From Prinsepia uniflora (lineage: Eukaryota > Streptophyta > Magnoliopsida > Rosales > Rosaceae): 64,000 bases of DNA. The position numbers were made by a program, and so were the translations under genes. Numbering within the stretch: position 1 is the first letter of the stretch; each line of letters opens with the position of its first letter. The stretch lies in NCBI GenBank assembly GCA_032719365.1, contig CM064875.1, forward strand, positions 37,904,693-37,968,692, read 5' to 3'. This document shows positions 22,601 through 34,400 of this stretch, one piece after another. The notes beneath the pieces are model-generated. The model had not been told where the DNA came from, searched no databases, and saw only the letters and a program-made list of their open reading frames with translations.

Positions 22601-25600
22601 AAAGTCAACATTTGCCCCATTTTCAACCAAAATTACCAAAATGCCCCTAAACTTCTGAACGTCATAACTTCCTCCTCGAACGTCGGAATTGAACGTGCCA
22701 CCTGTCTATGAATTCGTGACGTCATGAACTACGGCACGGTCATCGGTCAAAGTCCATTTGACCACCTGATCAAAAAGTCAACATTTTACCCACACCGAGG
22801 GGCAAAACAGTCATTTTGCATCGTTCGTCCGATTTCGCCCAACTAATCACAGATTAACCTCACTAATCGTGATTAGTCACTAATCTAATCTAGGAATTTG
22901 GGACGGGTCGTTACACACTGCCCAACACATTCCGAAACATCAGAAAATAACAATAATCACAAGTCAATCAGTTTGCTGGATATCAAGTGCGCCCGAATCT
23001 TTAGACTCAAAACCATGCACATAATCAGGCCTTCCCGGGATATCAACGAGTCTTTAAACTCGAAATATAATCAATAGTCCTCGGGGGTATCACAATAACC
23101 GAGTCTTTAAACTCACGAGTCTTTAAACTTAATTCGGGTCTTTAAATCCAATTTCGGGCCCGCCCCCGTCATCAATTAACCGAGTCTTTAAACTCAAAAC
23201 GTGCTCCAGCAATAGCACCGGGTCTTTAAACCCAAAACAGTTTTCAACGGGTCTTTAAACCCAAAACATTTGTCAATCACAACAACTCAGGATCCATCGT
23301 GATCCAAATTCCAAATCCAAATCCGAAAACACATTTTTGTCATAACAGGACTCACGTCCGAATTTCCACTTTCAAATCCCCAAAATCTTACTTCACAAAA
23401 CATAAGCAAATCATCATGGAAAACGGGGAGTGTATAATCATATCCGGTCACTTTAACAACCATCATCCGTTCTCGAATTCGAATTCGCAATGATGATTCC
23501 GTAAGCCGGCATCCGGAAACATCATCCCGAATCCAAACGAAGAATCCGTTTTCAAATTTCCAAAAACCGAAATCTCGTTCATCAAAATTACTTTTATGCC
23601 CCGAGCATCAATCCCAAAATCACCTTTTTCAAAATCCGTTTTAAAACTTTGAAATCACATCATTTTTCAAATCCCAAGGTCCAAAACATCAAAACCACAA
23701 TCAAGCACCAGAAATCGCGGTCAGACCACAACATACTTATAATCTTGTAAAACGTGCAAATCCGTGAAAAAATCTCGAAATGTGTGTCAAAGCCGTAAAC
23801 CATACTCACAATCGCAATCCAACATCTTAAAAACATAATAAGCACAAATCACATAAAATTATTCATTAAACCATCATCAATCATAAAAGAACCCTTAGTC
23901 TCGAAATACGTGCAATCTCGTGTGAATATAAAAAATATGTATAAATACGGAAATCGAAATCTTCACAAGTCATATCATAATCATAGAAATCATAGAAATA
24001 TTTATGCATGTATTAAATTTTGAAAGCAACGCCCATTCACACACCGTCCTTAGTGCTCGGTTTCGCGCCGCATGCGTTCCCGGTATTTCCCAAAAATCTC
24101 GAATCCTGTCCAAAATCACTTTTCAGGGTCACTAAGGTCTCAATTAACAACATACTAATTTCCCATAATTTTCTGGGATTTTTCGACATAATTTAACTTA
24201 AAGCCCTAATTTCCGAACCCTCAAAACTATCCTGAACGACCTCCGATCGACACGAACTTAAAATAAAAGATGTTAAATATACTGAAAGGATCAACTCTCG
24301 TTGACCGTGATCGGAAACTAGGTCTCACGCGCCGTCACTCGCCGCCCAAAGTGGCTGCGCGTGAAAGGCACGCGCTGCTACAGTGTCACCATCTTCACCC
24401 GCATGTCTGCTAAACGGGCCTTCAACCCGCGACTCGACCCGGGAAATTAACCTTCAATACTCACTCTAAACCTTCCCTTCTTCCACCTAATCATTCCTTA
24501 TTAGGTTAATTTAGGATCTCATTCTTTAATTATCTTCAATTAGCCCTAAGTCGATCAACCCAAACTCGAATACCTAATTGGGTCGAAGTCCGAAACTCAC
24601 CCAGATCAACCCCATTCCAAAATTAACTTAGACAGGAGTTTTAAGGAACCTAAACGAACACTTTAGCACTGTCAATTTCAAGGAATAATACCTGGAGGTT
24701 GTCGACTTCAAGCTCGAAAATCTCTGAAGCCAGGGGCTTTCGTTCATGGCCTGCCTGTGATGGATTTCCCCGCAATTGATGCGGTTGGTTTCCAAATGAT
24801 CCTAGAGGATTAAAACAATCCTCAGTTTCGTTCAACTCGACTCCTAATTGAGAAATCGAATTTCCCTCCAAAACTGATTCTTCCCAGAACCCACATTTTC
24901 TCTCAACTCCCAGCTCTCACTCTGGTTCGAAATGAACCTCTCATCCTCCAACACTCAACTAATCGATCAGCGAGGCAAGCAACCCGTGGGAGAGATCCTG
25001 AAACTCTCTGGGAAATGTTTCCCGCAACACAGAACTCAGAGCCATTTTAAAACTTACCCGTGCTCTGCATACAGTCCCAACCACGCCTGAATGCTTCCCA
25101 CATCCTCAAATTCCATAAATTAATCACTCTGGCCAGCCACTAACCTGAATAAACAAAGACTAGATCAGAACCACCAAGCACGGTGGTGCGGCTCTGTTTC
25201 CAACGGTCATTAAACAGTAACAGTCCTGTGAAATAACCAAAATGCCCTCTTGTTCAAAAATTACCAAAATGCCCTTCACTTCAGTGACCCGTAACTTGGT
25301 CATCCGATGTCCGTTTGATGCGTGTCGTCTGTCGTTGTACTCAGGGCATCGGAGACCTACCTAACGGTCCTCGAGTCGTGTGAAAATCAATTGTCAATCA
25401 AAAAGTCAACGTTTTCCCCTTTTCTTCCAAATTACGAAAACGCCCTTGGACTTCCGAATGTCATAAATTTCACCTCGAACGTCGGAATCGATCGTGCCCC
25501 CCGTCTATGAACTCGTGACGTCCCAAACTACGTCACGGTCATAGGTTAAAGTCCATTTGACCTCCCAAATTAAAAGTCAACATTTCACCCACGACTAGGG

Positions 25601-25709
25601 GCAAAACGGTCTGCATCGTTCGTCCGATTCCGCCCAACTAATCATCAATTAACCCCGCTAATCAGGATTAGTTACTAATATAATCCCGGATTTGAGACGG
25701 GTCGTTACA
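19686..25709 (-). mobile_element. Solo LTR D, reversed mosaic LTR, itself split by a solo A LTR
   Basis: On the minus strand it begins TGTAACGACCCGTCTC at 25709 and ends GGTCCTGTTA at 19686 (the terminal CA is mutated to TA). The duplication GGTAC is at 19681-19685 and 25710-25714. Without the nested LTR (20159-22920) it is about 3.26 kb. Its start and first few hundred bases resemble family A, while its middle and end (TTTAAAGAC hairpins, the GGCCACGACCTGG... region) resemble family B, so it is a mosaic or a separate family. Confidence 0.88.
20159..22915 (-). mobile_element. Solo LTR, family A, reversed, nested in D
   Basis: On the minus strand it begins TGTAACGACCCGTCCC at 22915 and ends GGGTCCTCTCA at 20159. 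The duplication CACTG is at 20154-20158 and 22916-22920. It is shorter than the LTRs of element A, with fewer CATGACGGTT repeat units and a partial GC-rich module. It is the innermost insertion of a three-level nest. Confidence 0.92.
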
Positions 25710-26121
25710 GGTACGATTGCTGGATTTAGTTTTGGATTTAAAGACCCGGTTAATCGATGATGGAGGCGGGCCCGGATTGGGTTTAAAGACCCGAATTGAC
25801 TTTAAAGACTCGGAGTTTAAAGGCACGGTTATTATGATACCCCCCGAGACCTTTTGATTATGTTCTGAGTTTAAAGACTCATTGATATCCCGGGAAGGCC
25901 TGATATATGTGAGTTTAAAGACTCGGTAATTGATATCCAGCAAAACTGATTGACTTGTGATTTGTTGTTGATCTTGATGTTTTCAGAGGTATGAGTGACT
26001 ACCTGTGTGGCTATCCCTTGTTTAGAAAGTACTGAGGGTAATTTGGGAACTTCAGTCGACTTGCCAGATGGGGGCAGGACCGGGCATGGTTATTAATGTC
26101 CCTTCGGGGGCGGTCCTGTCA

Positions 26122-27365
26122 GGTAAAAACCAAAGTTACCATAGCGTGACACTTATAGCGCATGCACCAGCCACATGCGGGACCATAAGCCCTAAACAAA
26201 GCCCAGTGGGCACCGACTGACTCATAACATGGAAAGATCATCGACCTGTCCATCAACAACCAACTTCCCTTTCCAATCACATAGCTCATCGAGTTAATGG
26301 ACAAGTTAGTCCAATCATTGTGCCGACCCACTAGCACACCTTCTCATCCAACCCAATAGATCGGTTAGTACATCATACAAACATCGACCTAGCAGCACCT
26401 CACCTTTCTTCCCAGGTCAATGCACTCGGCAGTTTGCCCCACTTATGGGACTAGAGGTATGTCTCCACCCCGAGTCTGAAAATTTTTAAAAAAGTCCCTA
26501 ACAAAAAAATTCCACCCCAGTCAAGAACTTGGTGAACTTCTATTGATAATATATTGGAACAGACTCGATGAGTCTAATACCTCATACCCAAGCCTAATAC
26601 ACAAACCCAAAGTTCACTTAAAAACTCAAGGAACACATGGGCCTAAGCCCGCATCACCAAAACAACCTTAACAAGGGCAACTCCCTAGCCAACATGTGGA
26701 CAGATATTTAAGATGCCACATGTTAGTCCCATAGCAGAAATGCACTTCTCCCTCATCGAAACTATTTATCAAGTCTCTCTTTGACTTTAATACAAAGGGC
26801 ACACATTTCTCGAAAAAGGTAACTAAGTTTTACTATTCACATTATTTCTAAGAATTACCATTCAACACATACCCTTTTTATACACACCAACCTACAAATA
26901 CTGTCTTGGACATCGAAGTATCTTTAAGCCGACTCTACATCAGTACTTACTTCTGACCAACGATTAATCTGCCATCTTTTATAGGTCCTACAAAATACAT
27001 GTGGCACAAACAAAATATCACACCAAAATTGGCACATTTTGTGCATTAACCTTCAAATTATATTATGATATGTATTGATATGTTAATCCTGGTTTTTCAT
27101 AGGTTAGTTCTCTCATGCTCTCACGCCTCTTTCATTTACATTGGTTCTTTATAAAATTTCTAATCTTAAAGGATTCGCTTGCTGAATTTTTAAAATAAAA
27201 TTTTGACAATCGATTGAAATTGAAGTGTCATTGAAAGAATTTTTCTTTTTTCTTTTTTCTCTGTTAATTTGACCCACCGAGAAATGATGAAGCCAAGAGA
27301 ATTATAAATTTATAAGTCCAATTATATTTTCTCAAAGGAATCTTTATAAATTGATCCCTTGCCAG
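26122..27365. other. Flank between array and channel gene, no gene recognised
   Basis: No long frame or known domain was found. The part 26150-26830 has a repeat-like look (AACATGTGGACAGATATTTA and CACATGTTAGTCCC), but no ends or duplication could be found. From about 26830 the sequence becomes AT-rich. Confidence 0.4.
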
Positions 27366-27475
27366 CAATATTTTTAAAGAGAAAAAAAAACACAAGTACT
27401 GAATATTTTTAAAGAGAAAAAAAAACACAAGTACTGAATATTTTTAAAGAGAAAAAAACACACAAGTACCGAATA
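27366..27475. repeat. 35-bp tandem repeat, three copies
   Basis: Units start at 27366, 27401 and 27436. Each is AATATTTTTAAAGAG, an A-run, CACAAGTAC. Period 35 is exact for all three, with only A-tract changes. The array lies about 730 bases upstream of the channel start codon. Sequence from 27476 to 28100 shows no recognised gene. Confidence 0.85.
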
Positions 27476-28101
27476 TCTAGTTAGATCTGTGATTGGGCAC
27501 AGCACCTTAAAATGCGATACACGTTGCGTTGCACAAGATGAAAAAACTATAATAAAAAAAATATTAAATGCTGTAAACACGTCAGCCGGAAAGAATAGTG
27601 CAGGTATAAATTTCGTAGAGCGCAAACAGATTTTTGAATCCAAAAAGGACCCGCAGTCTTCTTCGTTTTTAGGTACAGAGGAGGGCAAAGCCCAGCAAAA
27701 ACAGAAGAGAACTAGAGGGTCACAGCCCTCATGAAGACCCTAGCAAGGGAATCAGAGATCAAAATAGAGAAGATATCAGGAGGAGGCTCGTCAAGGGGGT
27801 GGCAACCCAAGGCCAGGCGATGATCCCAATTAGTCTTCTTCTTGTTTGCTGTGTGCTAGATTTTTTTTTCTTTTCTTTCCTTTTTCAACGAACGGAAAAC
27901 CAAAAATCCAAACAAACAAACAGATTTTAACAGATTTAACCTTTCACTTTCTTCTACTTGCGTCTCCGTGATATATCCTCTTACAACAAATCGCCAACTT
28001 TTCCGTGAAAGAGGTGCTTCAATTTTCTTCCTAATCAAACATATCACAACCTCCACGCCCTTCTCGTTTATTATTTTTTTTAATTTCCTTTTAATTTTCT
28101 T

Positions 28102-28110
28102 TATATATTT
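28102..28110 (+). promoter_or_regulatory. TATA box of the channel gene (promoter 1)
   Basis: TATATATTT follows a T/C-rich tract, and the first ATG of the main frame is about 95 bases downstream at 28201 in a good context (AAA before ATG). Transcription would start near 28135, giving a leader of about 65 bases. Confidence 0.5.
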
Positions 28111-28200
28111 AATTCGAATCTGCGCGCGCTTTCTTTTCAGTGTTTGATTTCCATTCATTTCAATATCAAACAAACACAGATCGGCAGTGTCATTTCAAAA

Positions 28201-28454
28201 ATGTCAAGGCGAGTTACGGAGGATCGCCAGAACGACGACGATGGAGTGAATGTCGACGATGATCATGAGGATGAGTATGAGATGCAGGACCTCAGAGACG
28301 GACACAAATCGTCGCGCGAAAGTCGATTCAATCTGATCACGAACGAGTTGGGACTCGGCGGTGATTCATCCACTCGGAGGCGGTTCAGTCGCCAGAGCGT
28401 CATCAACGGCGTCAGAGGGCTCTCCAAAGGCCTTGTCGTTCGTCCCGACAACAG
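28201..28454 (+). other. SKOR: Exon 1: cytosolic N-terminus
   Basis: It encodes residues 1-84 and two bases of Arg85. An acidic stretch (DDDGVNVDDDHEDEYEMQDL) is followed by a motif shared with the family (SRFNLIT near residues 41-47, VINGVRGLSKG near 67-77, RPDNR at 81-85). The donor is ACAG|GTACGC. Residues upstream of 28201 stay in frame but have no ATG, so 28201 is the start. Confidence 0.9.
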
Positions 28455-31400
28455 GTACGCTTCCTACGTTACATAACTTCATTCTTTTCTTGTTATTTTA
28501 TTTTTTTAATTTTTTTAATTTTAAGCAAACGCGTAGCGATAAAGCTGCTTGTGGTCACCAAAAGTTTTGGTGTAAGTAACGAATTAAAAACAATATTTAG
28601 TCTTCATCTACATAAATTTAATTACTTGATTTGCCAAAAAAAAATATTTAGAAAATTATGAACTATCTCTCACTATACAATGAGACGAATGAAAAGAAGA
28701 TGAAAAATACTATGAAGTCATATTTAATAATTATTTAAATTCAATATTAATTCAAATATTATAATTTCGTCGTATAGATTTATTTAGAACAGACCCTAAA
28801 TTACAATAAAGTGTGTCAACACGTGAATTGCAATATATCCTATATTAGAGTTATGCAGAAATGATAAGTGTGCTGCGTCTGGGTCCCAAATTTTGTGTAA
28901 AGTGATGTTACCATTTCCATATATTGGGATTACAATTTACCCGGGACTCCTGAACACACAATACATTAAATACTGCCAAATTACTGTCGTTACAAAAATT
29001 TAGTGTAAACTTTTGACACACTCAAGTCCTAGTCATTCGGGTTTGACTTCACAATACTAAAAAATTTAAAAATCCAACAGGCGGCTTTGATATTTTACAC
29101 CTGGATGGTTGGAGGCTGGCCTTTAGTCTTTACGATTAGGTGACTGTCTGTCACACACTCAACACAGTTTAATGTAAATGTGGACCCCAGATTAGAAATA
29201 TAAAAAAAAATTTGAATTAATTTTTTGTGTGGTCCGAATATTCAAGAAATTAAAGTAGGTGGACATGTTGATGGTGTTTATTGTTGAAAGAGATTAGATT
29301 GTAAAGCTGGATGGCTATAATTAGCTCCTGTCGTAACACCAACCGTGAGTGTTATTGTCAATTGTCATACGACGCATAGATAGATTTCGCATGAAAGAAA
29401 AACAATTAGGAGGATAATAGTGTTGCTTTCAACCAAATTGACCAAATTAATAATATAGAAATTTGATTATTAGGCAATTTAAGCGAAGTTTGCTGCTAAT
29501 AATTTTATGGATCTCAAAGATGTTTATATTATTGACCCAAAGAGAAAGATATTATATATTCTAATTATTAACAATATATAGCCCAAAATTAAATCCAAAA
29601 TTATTAATATACTATATATTATTATATATAATAAATAAATTAATAAATATATAAAGTAGCTGATAAATAAATATTATATGAGTGTAAGTTTAATGTTGAT
29701 TCAAATTCTTTAAATGATAGGCTAATTGCTTCTATTAATAAATATAAAAATTATAATCTACTAGTTTTGAATATAGATATTTTTATCCATATATAAGTTA
29801 AAAATATAAATTTGTCTTTTTTTATTTATAAATTGAATTTTATGTTTTCGAGGGGTATTTTTTTTTCTTTGTCGGAGGTATTGTCCTAATGGATTTTTCT
29901 TAACAAAAGTTTTAACGAGACCTTATAGAGAAAAAAAATTAAATAATTAATTTATAAAAAATTATTTTTAACGATTAAATGTGAGCATTAAGGGTATATT
30001 TTCTATTTTTACTTTGGGCCTTCAAATATTTAGACCGACTCTGTATATTTTTGTGATTAGCTTAATACCTAATTATTGACCCATTGTGTGACTTAACTAA
30101 ATTTTTTTTATGGGGGTGATGGATGGACGTCCCACATGTAACTTTCTCTTTCTTTTTGTGGTTATATATATATTTTTTTTGAGAAGTTTTGGTTAAGTTT
30201 TTAGAAACCAAAATCCTTTGTTACTGACTTTTGAGAAGAAACAATTTAAAATTTTAGGACTAAATAATAAAAGTAAATTTAAAATTTAAAATTAAATAAA
30301 AAAGGGGCACTTGCTCCATTATTTGTTCTTATTTTTTAAATTTTTTTATTACTGAAATAAAGTTATAAAATAAAAAATAGTAATGCAAATTGGCACCTAG
30401 ATGCAGGGATGGATCCAAAATTTTGAAATAAGTTGGGCTAAATTTATCGTATTCATAAGTTTTTTTTTATTGGTACGTATTATGATTTTTTTTTTCTAAA
30501 CAAAAATTATATATTTTTTCTTCAGCTTAGATTGAAAAAAAATGTTATGTTTTTAAAAAGAAAAGTGAAGAATTTCATAAAAAAGAAGACAACATAGCAG
30601 TCAACAGACTAGGCCAAACCTTTGTTAAGAAATAAGCTAAAGATAATATAAGTATCATAAAATTCACCTGGGTTACAGCCCTTCTACGGTCCGTGTCCTT
30701 GCCCTGAACGGATGCCAATAGGCTAACTATACTTTATGAGTAATTTTTATTTTTTATATTTTTTTATTGTAAAAATGTAAATAATTTAACAAAAAAATTA
30801 GATTAAAAATAACAATAAAAATATCGACCTCACTTTTATCAAAAAGGAATCGAGAATCATCCTTTGCGATATTATATATTCATGCTGAGTTTCACTCCAC
30901 CCTTACTTGTCCGTTTTTTCTTAAATATTAAGTGAAAATTTAAATGAGAAACATTATTAAATCGGAACTACGATTAGGTGTGTTAATCGGTTTTCTGTTC
31001 GGTTTTTTTACCGAAATTGAAATCGAAACCGGTTGGGGGAATCGATTCGGTTCGGTTCTGTTTTTCCTCCAATGCAGTTCGGTTCGGTTTTTCCTCCTTG
31101 GTTCGATTTCGGTTAAAACCGGTATTTTTTTTTTCTTTCAAATTATGGTGAATCGATTCGGTTGAATCGGTTCAATTTTCTCCAAAAACCAGTATTTTTA
31201 ATATATTAACATTCAATTATAGTAACTCACTTCAATTTATGTTTATATTTAATATTTTATATTATCAGTCATCGTCAGAATCATATTACATCATATATTT
31301 ATTATATTAAAATCATTTTATAGTTTTTATTAGTCATATATAACCATTATTGAGTATTTAAGTTTTTCCCAAAGTTTCATTCTAAATTTCCAACTTTTAG

Positions 31401-34400
31401 ATTGAATTTCCGTCATTTTTTGTTGATCATAAACGATATCAATATCGATAACGATATTTGAGGCGAGATATTCATAAATTTGAATTTCAATCCGTGTTTT
31501 ATACAATAATCGATATTTATTATCTAATTAATGTCCATTACAACCTAATCAATATCCATTACAACTAATCAATATCCATTAAAACTAATCAATGTTCATT
31601 ACAAAGTAACCTAAAGCATTTCGGTTCAGGTCGGTTCGGTTTGATTCGATTTTTAGGTCCATTCGGTTCAGCTTGGTTCGGTGTTCTTATACTGAAAACC
31701 GAACCCGAACCGATTCGATTCGGTTTGGTTCGATTTTCTCTAAACAGTTTTGATTTTTCTTCGATTCAGTATTTTTCGATTCGGTTTCGGTTCGATTCAA
31801 TTTTTCGGTCGATTTTTTCGAACCAATTAACAGGACTAACTACTATTAAAAGCTTTCTATTTTAAGCAACAATTTCATATCTAAAAAAAAAAGGTAAAAA
31901 TTTCACAGATTACGTCGGCTCAATAAGCATTCAACACGTAGCACCAGGTTCAGCGCATTAGGACCGAGCACGTAGCATTATTGCCTTGGCGCTCATTGAT
32001 CAGAGATACGGAATTTTGTGTTTTGTTCAGCCAATAATAAGTGCTCTTTGGATATTATATATTCGCTGCCTATCCACCACTCACATAACACCTCCTCTGT
32101 GCTCTGCTGAATATTCCTCCCCTGTCCTCGGCGCGCCAAAATGAAAACGGTGGTTGACGGTGGCGGGTACCCTGAATCAGTGAATAAGTAAAACCTTATG
32201 TGTATATATATATATATATTTATATAAATATTTCTTCAAAGAGTACTCATGCATTGGCAGCTTGGATTTTTGTTTTTTGTTTTCTGTTTTTTTTTTTTTT
32301 TTTGGTTGTTGTTGTACTTGTGTAGTGAGTTTTGGCTACAAAATGCAGGTGGTATCGGGCATGGACGAAATTCATACTTGTATGGGCAGTGTACTCATCT
32401 GTCTTCACACCTTTCGAGTTCGGGTTTTTCCGGGGTTTGGAAGAGAAGCTCTTTATACTGGACGTTGTAGGACAAGTAGCATTTCTTTTGGACATTATTT
32501 TGCACTTCTTCCTCGCTTACAGAGACAGTCAGACATATCGAATCGTCTATAAGCGCAACCGAATTGCTCTTCGGTTAGATTTCTTTCCCTTCAAGCTGTT
32601 ACTTTTGCGAAAGATTGGATACACAATTTTGTGGGCCAAGGAAACCAGATGTTAGTTATTGGAAAGCTTAGAATTGTTAAAACTTAAAAGCAAACAGATG
32701 TACCTTGTAATTTCACAATCCATGTTACAGAATTGTACTTATTGCTATTGATGATTTTATTTGTTCTTCGCAGGTACTTGAAATCTTATTTTATCATTGA
32801 CCTTCTTGGTTGTATGCCTTGGGATAACATCTACAAGGTACTGCCATTTCCAATTTTACCAATATCTCTCCTCCACAACCACCATTTTCCCCAGGGAGCG
32901 TGAGAGGGTGTTTAATTTATTTCTTATTTTGCATTATCCATTTTGGGCAGGAAATGTTATTTTGTCAATTCTGTTGTTTTGCCAATGCATGACATTGGCA
33001 GGCAGGTGTACAGTGTACCGAATCTATAAGATCAAAACAAGTTTTTTCAGCATACATCTTGATTTATTTAAGCTCCTATAATTCTTTGCTTCTACTTTCA
33101 TATTCACTTGGGGAAATCTGTTTTGGATTAGGCCTGCGGGAAAAAAGAGGCAGTGAGGTATCTCCTCTGGATAAGGTTAAGTCGGGTGCGCAAAGTGACT
33201 ACGTTTTTTCAAGACCTAGAGAAGGATATTCGTATCAATTATCAGTTTACCAGGATTATAAAGCTTCTTGCTGTTGAACTCTATTGCACGCATACAGCAG
33301 CCTGCATCTTTTACTATCTGGCTACCACCCTGCCTCCTTCCCAAGAGGGGTACACATGGATTGGAAGTTTGAAGTTAGGTGACTATAGTTATTCAAGCTT
33401 CAGGGACATCGACTTATGGAAGCGCTACACAACCTCTATGTACTTTGCCATTGTAACCATGGCCACTGTTGGTAATTTCTTTTTACATTTATTTTACTGA
33501 GTGCAACCAAAGTGTTACTTCATTTGATCTTCATTTAAACTTTCGTTTTATGATCACTGGTGGTAGCTCTTTTGAGTAGAAAACTCTTGTCACTCAGTAG
33601 AACAATGCAACATGACGATATTTATTGTTTTCTTATGTTTGGAAGTTGGAAATAATAATCCTAGCAATCTTTCAATGTTCAATCGTTTTGTTTTATGAGG
33701 AACATAGTAACTTGCCATTGCATTTATCCAGTTTTAATGTGTAGTAATACTTGAAGGGTACCCTTTCTTTCACAGGCTATGGAGATATTCATGCAGTCAA
33801 CCTGAGGGAAATGATATTCATCATGGTTTATGTCTCTTTTGACATGGTTCTTGGAGCTTATTTGATTGGTAACATGACAGCATTAATTGTAAAAGGATCA
33901 AAGACAGAAGAATTTAGGGACAAAATGGCAGATCTTATAAAATATATGAACAGAAATAGACTTGGAAGGGATATCCGTAATCAAATCAAAGGTCACTTGC
34001 GTTTACAATACGAGAGTAACTACACAGAGGCTTCTGTTCTCCAGGACATTCCTGCTTCTATTCGCGCTAAGGTAAGATACGAATAAGAGCTTTGTGAACT
34101 TTTTCTATTGCAAGTTGTGTCTTGGTTACAAAGAATTCCAGAAGAATTATTTCAACTTAATTCATATTGCGTATTCTGATTTCATTGCAATTATTTCCTT
34201 TCCTTTTGAGATCCTTTTGTTGTTTTTGTTATTGTGGTGTTCATTACTATCTATACATGCACACACACACACACCCTAGCCTATCTGTATTCTAATCCAG
34301 GGTTTCTGTATGATCAAAATTAGTGGATGCTCCTTACCATCTGTATATTCACTATTTAGAGTGTCATACATCGTAAGGTTGCTCGTTGAGCGTATAGTTT

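Larger units (their letters stand above)
14878..26121 (+). mobile_element. Family B LTR (right end of array), split by two solo LTRs
   Basis: The LTR starts TGTAACGGCTCGG and ends GGTCCTGTCA at 26121. The B sequence is 14878-15564, 18045-19685 and 25715-26121. It is about 2.7 kb, shorter than its partner because of a 349-bp deletion near 25985 whose ends in the partner LTR are both CGGA (12449-12452 and 12798-12801), a microhomology signature. The following flank is GGTAA, the predicted target duplication of the whole array. Confidence 0.85.
28455..32348 (+). other. Intron 1 (3.9 kb), host of a MITE and a possible second promoter
   Basis: It is by far the longest intron, while the others are 84 to 626 bases. 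It is AT-rich with no gene up to about 30400. A hAT-type MITE lies at 30975-31838, and a promoter-like segment with an in-phase alternative exon follows at 32031-32187. Confidence 0.9.

Noticed and set aside
27489..27734. 81-codon frame upstream of the channel gene
   Set aside because: No family recognised, no promoter or intron structure; could be a gene fragment but nothing supports it.
28144..28200. Upstream extension of the channel frame
   Set aside because: The frame is open but begins at TTG; the first ATG is at 28201 and fits the family.
30405..30710. hAT-like piece in intron 1 (GCAGGGATGGATCCAAAAT and a GGCTGTAACCCAGG complement)
   Set aside because: Resembles hAT ends, but no paired terminal repeat or 8-bp duplication was found.
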